DNA of 64,000 nt from Mycobacterium shigaense (GTDB lineage: Bacteria; Actinomycetota; Actinomycetes; Mycobacteriales; Mycobacteriaceae), in NCBI RefSeq assembly GCF_002356315.1, contig NZ_AP018164.1, forward strand, positions 2,604,001-2,668,000, read 5' to 3'. The translations under genes were made by a program, and so were the position numbers. Within the stretch, counting starts at the first letter, position 1; each line of letters starts with the position of its first letter. The notes under the pieces were generated by a model that searched no databases, had not been told where the DNA came from, and worked only from the letters and a program-made list of their open reading frames with translations. Shown in pieces: positions 61,502-64,000 of the stretch.

Positions 61502-62766
61502 AGTCAATCGACGAGCTGGCTGCCGACCTGAGCTTCACGACGGCCAAGACCGGTGCGGAACGCTCGGTCACCTTTCTGCCCGACCCGCCCCGGGCGCCGC
61601 GGCGCTACACCGTGATCTCGGTCGACGATCACATCGTCGAACCCCCGGACACCTTTACCGGCCGCCTGCCGCGCAAGTTCGCCGACCGGGCACCGCGCGT
61701 CGTCGACACCGAAACCGGCGGGCAGACCTGGGTTTACGACGATCGGGAACTGCCCAACGTCGGTTTCAACGCGGTGGTGGGCCGGCCCGTCTCCGAATAC
61801 GGCTTCGAACCGGTGCGGTTCGACGAAATGCGCAGGGGCGCCTGGGATATCCACGAGCGTGTCAAGGACATGGACCTCAACGGCATCTACGCCTCACTCA
61901 ACTTCCCGTCGTTTCTGCCGGGCTTCGCCGGCCAGCGCCTGCAACAGGTGACCCCTGACCGTGAGCTGGCGCTGGCCTCCGTGCGTGCCTGGAACGACTG
62001 GCATTTCGAGGTGTGGGCTGGCTCGTACCCCGAGCGGATCATCCCGTGTCAGCTGCCGTGGCTGCTCGATCCCGAACTGGGCGCCAAGATGATCGTCGAG
62101 AACGCCGAGCGCGGCTTCCACGCCGTGACGTTCAGCGAGAACCCGGCGATGCTGGGGTTGCCGAGTATCCACTCCGGCCACTGGGACCCGATCATGGCGG
62201 CCTGCGCGCAGACCGGGACCGTGGTGAACCTGCACATCGGGTCCTCCGGTTCGTCACCGTCCACCACCGAAGATGCACCGCCCGATGTCCAGGGTGTGCT
62301 GTTCTTCGCCTACGCCATTTCGGCGGCGGTCGATTGGCTGTACTCGGGGTTGCCCAGCAGGTTCCCCGACCTCAAGATCTGCCTCTCCGAGGGCGGAATC
62401 GGTTGGGTGGCCGGTCTGCTGGATCGCCTCGACCACATGCTCAGTTATCACCAGATGTACGGCACCTGGCGGGCCCTGGGCGAAAAACTCACTCCGGCAG
62501 AGGTTTTCACCCGGAATTTCTGGTTCTGCGCGGTGGAGGACAAGTCGTCGTTCGTGCAAAGCGAACGGATCGGCGTGGACAACATCATGCTGGAGGCCGA
62601 CTATCCGCATTGCGATTCGACGTGGCCGCACACCCAGGAGACGATTCACGAAGAGATCGGTGACCTGCCACCGGACGCGATTCGAAAGTTCACCTGGGAG
62701 AACGCGTCCCGCTTGTACCAGCATCCTGTGCCGGTCGCGGTCCAGCAGGATCCCGAGGCATTCTGA
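61498..62766 (+). CDS. Amidohydrolase-family metal-dependent hydrolase
   Basis: A 422-residue TIM-barrel amidohydrolase (Amidohydro_2). Motifs: VDDHIVEPPD at the N-terminal metal site, HSGHWDPIMAAC, NLHIGSSGSS, and the late EADYPHCDSTWPHT. Members include decarboxylases of aromatic acids such as the ACMSD group. GTG 61498 overlaps the aldolase stop. It is the intact relative of the broken amidohydrolase at 22.5 kb. With a CoA ligase and aldolase it probably works in the degradation of an aromatic or hydroxy acid. Confidence 0.88.
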   Translation: MKSIDELAADLSFTTAKTGAERSVTFLPDPPRAPRRYTVISVDDHIVEPPDTFTGRLPRKFADRAPRVVDTETGGQTWVYDDRELPNVGFNAVVGRPVSEYGFEPVRFDEMRRGAWDIHERVKDMDLNGIYASLNFPSFLPGFAGQRLQQVTPDRELALASVRAWNDWHFEVWAGSYPERIIPCQLPWLLDPELGAKMIVENAERGFHAVTFSENPAMLGLPSIHSGHWDPIMAACAQTGTVVNLHIGSSGSSPSTTEDAPPDVQGVLFFAYAISAAVDWLYSGLPSRFPDLKICLSEGGIGWVAGLLDRLDHMLSYHQMYGTWRALGEKLTPAEVFTRNFWFCAVEDKSSFVQSERIGVDNIMLEADYPHCDSTWPHTQETIHEEIGDLPPDAIRKFTWENASRLYQHPVPVAVQQDPEAF

Positions 62767-62806
62767 AACTCCGGGTGGTCTCGGGGCAGTCGCATTCGCC
62801 TGGGGA

Positions 62807-64000
<1,194 letters not shown>

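Overview
The window reads as a mycobacterial chromosome. It is uniformly GC-rich with tight start-stop overlaps. It carries mycobacterial signature families: a PknE-type kinase with an extracellular thioredoxin domain, a two-FHA ABC transporter of the Rv1747 type, a mycofactocin-coupled SDR, KshA and Hsa steroid-ring enzymes, F420/PPOX proteins and a type III polyketide synthase. No tRNA, rRNA, CRISPR array, insertion sequence or prophage was seen. Most of the window looks like accessory lipid and steroid catabolism rather than core genome.

Layout. 1-7.0 kb is a signalling island: a truncated Ser/Thr kinase, an orphan patatin tail, an FHA-guanylate/adenylate cyclase, a divergent cNMP-binding patatin phospholipase and PknE. 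7.2-14.8 kb holds small redox and regulatory genes (RibD-like reductase, flavin reductase, GAF-ANTAR regulator), a frameshifted LLM flavin enzyme, and a flavoprotein/DUF1295 pair with a KstR-type site upstream. 15-21 kb has two SDRs facing a SnoaL-sulfotransferase-DUF1214-SDR operon, with a palindrome between them. 21-26.4 kb has a PadR regulator, a broken amidohydrolase, and a divergent KstD-like/KshA pair. 26.4-33.5 kb is an operon-like run of HsaD-, HsaA- and HsaC-like enzymes plus a second KstD-like flavoprotein, then an IclR regulator preceded by two overlapping palindromes. Broken SDR, DoxX and SnoaL genes flank it. 34-39.7 kb has a PPOX protein, a molybdopterin oxidoreductase behind a palindrome, a type III PKS with an ICMT methyltransferase, and an SDR. 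39.9-46 kb has a degraded esterase, the FHA-ABC transporter, a TPR protein and hypotheticals. 46-56.8 kb is a TetR-flanked catabolic module: paired acyl-CoA dehydrogenases, two hot-dog hydratases, an Ltp2-like aldolase, a DUF35 protein, an esterase, a Baeyer-Villiger-type monooxygenase and an acyl-CoA ligase, all overlapping. 56.8-64 kb has membrane proteins, two paralogous small secreted proteins, a ligase-aldolase-amidohydrolase operon, a nitronate monooxygenase and the start of a sulfatase.

How the genes may work together (inference). The kstD/kshA pair and the hsaDAC-like operon could open and cleave a steroid or polycyclic ring. The 47.7-56.8 kb module could activate a branched acid or ketone, dehydrogenate it, hydrate it and cleave it retro-aldol fashion, like the known igr module for the cholesterol side chain. 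At least seven genes between 10 and 41 kb carry frameshifts or deletions, one apparently from expansion of a 14-bp tandem repeat. Real decay and assembly indels both have to be considered.
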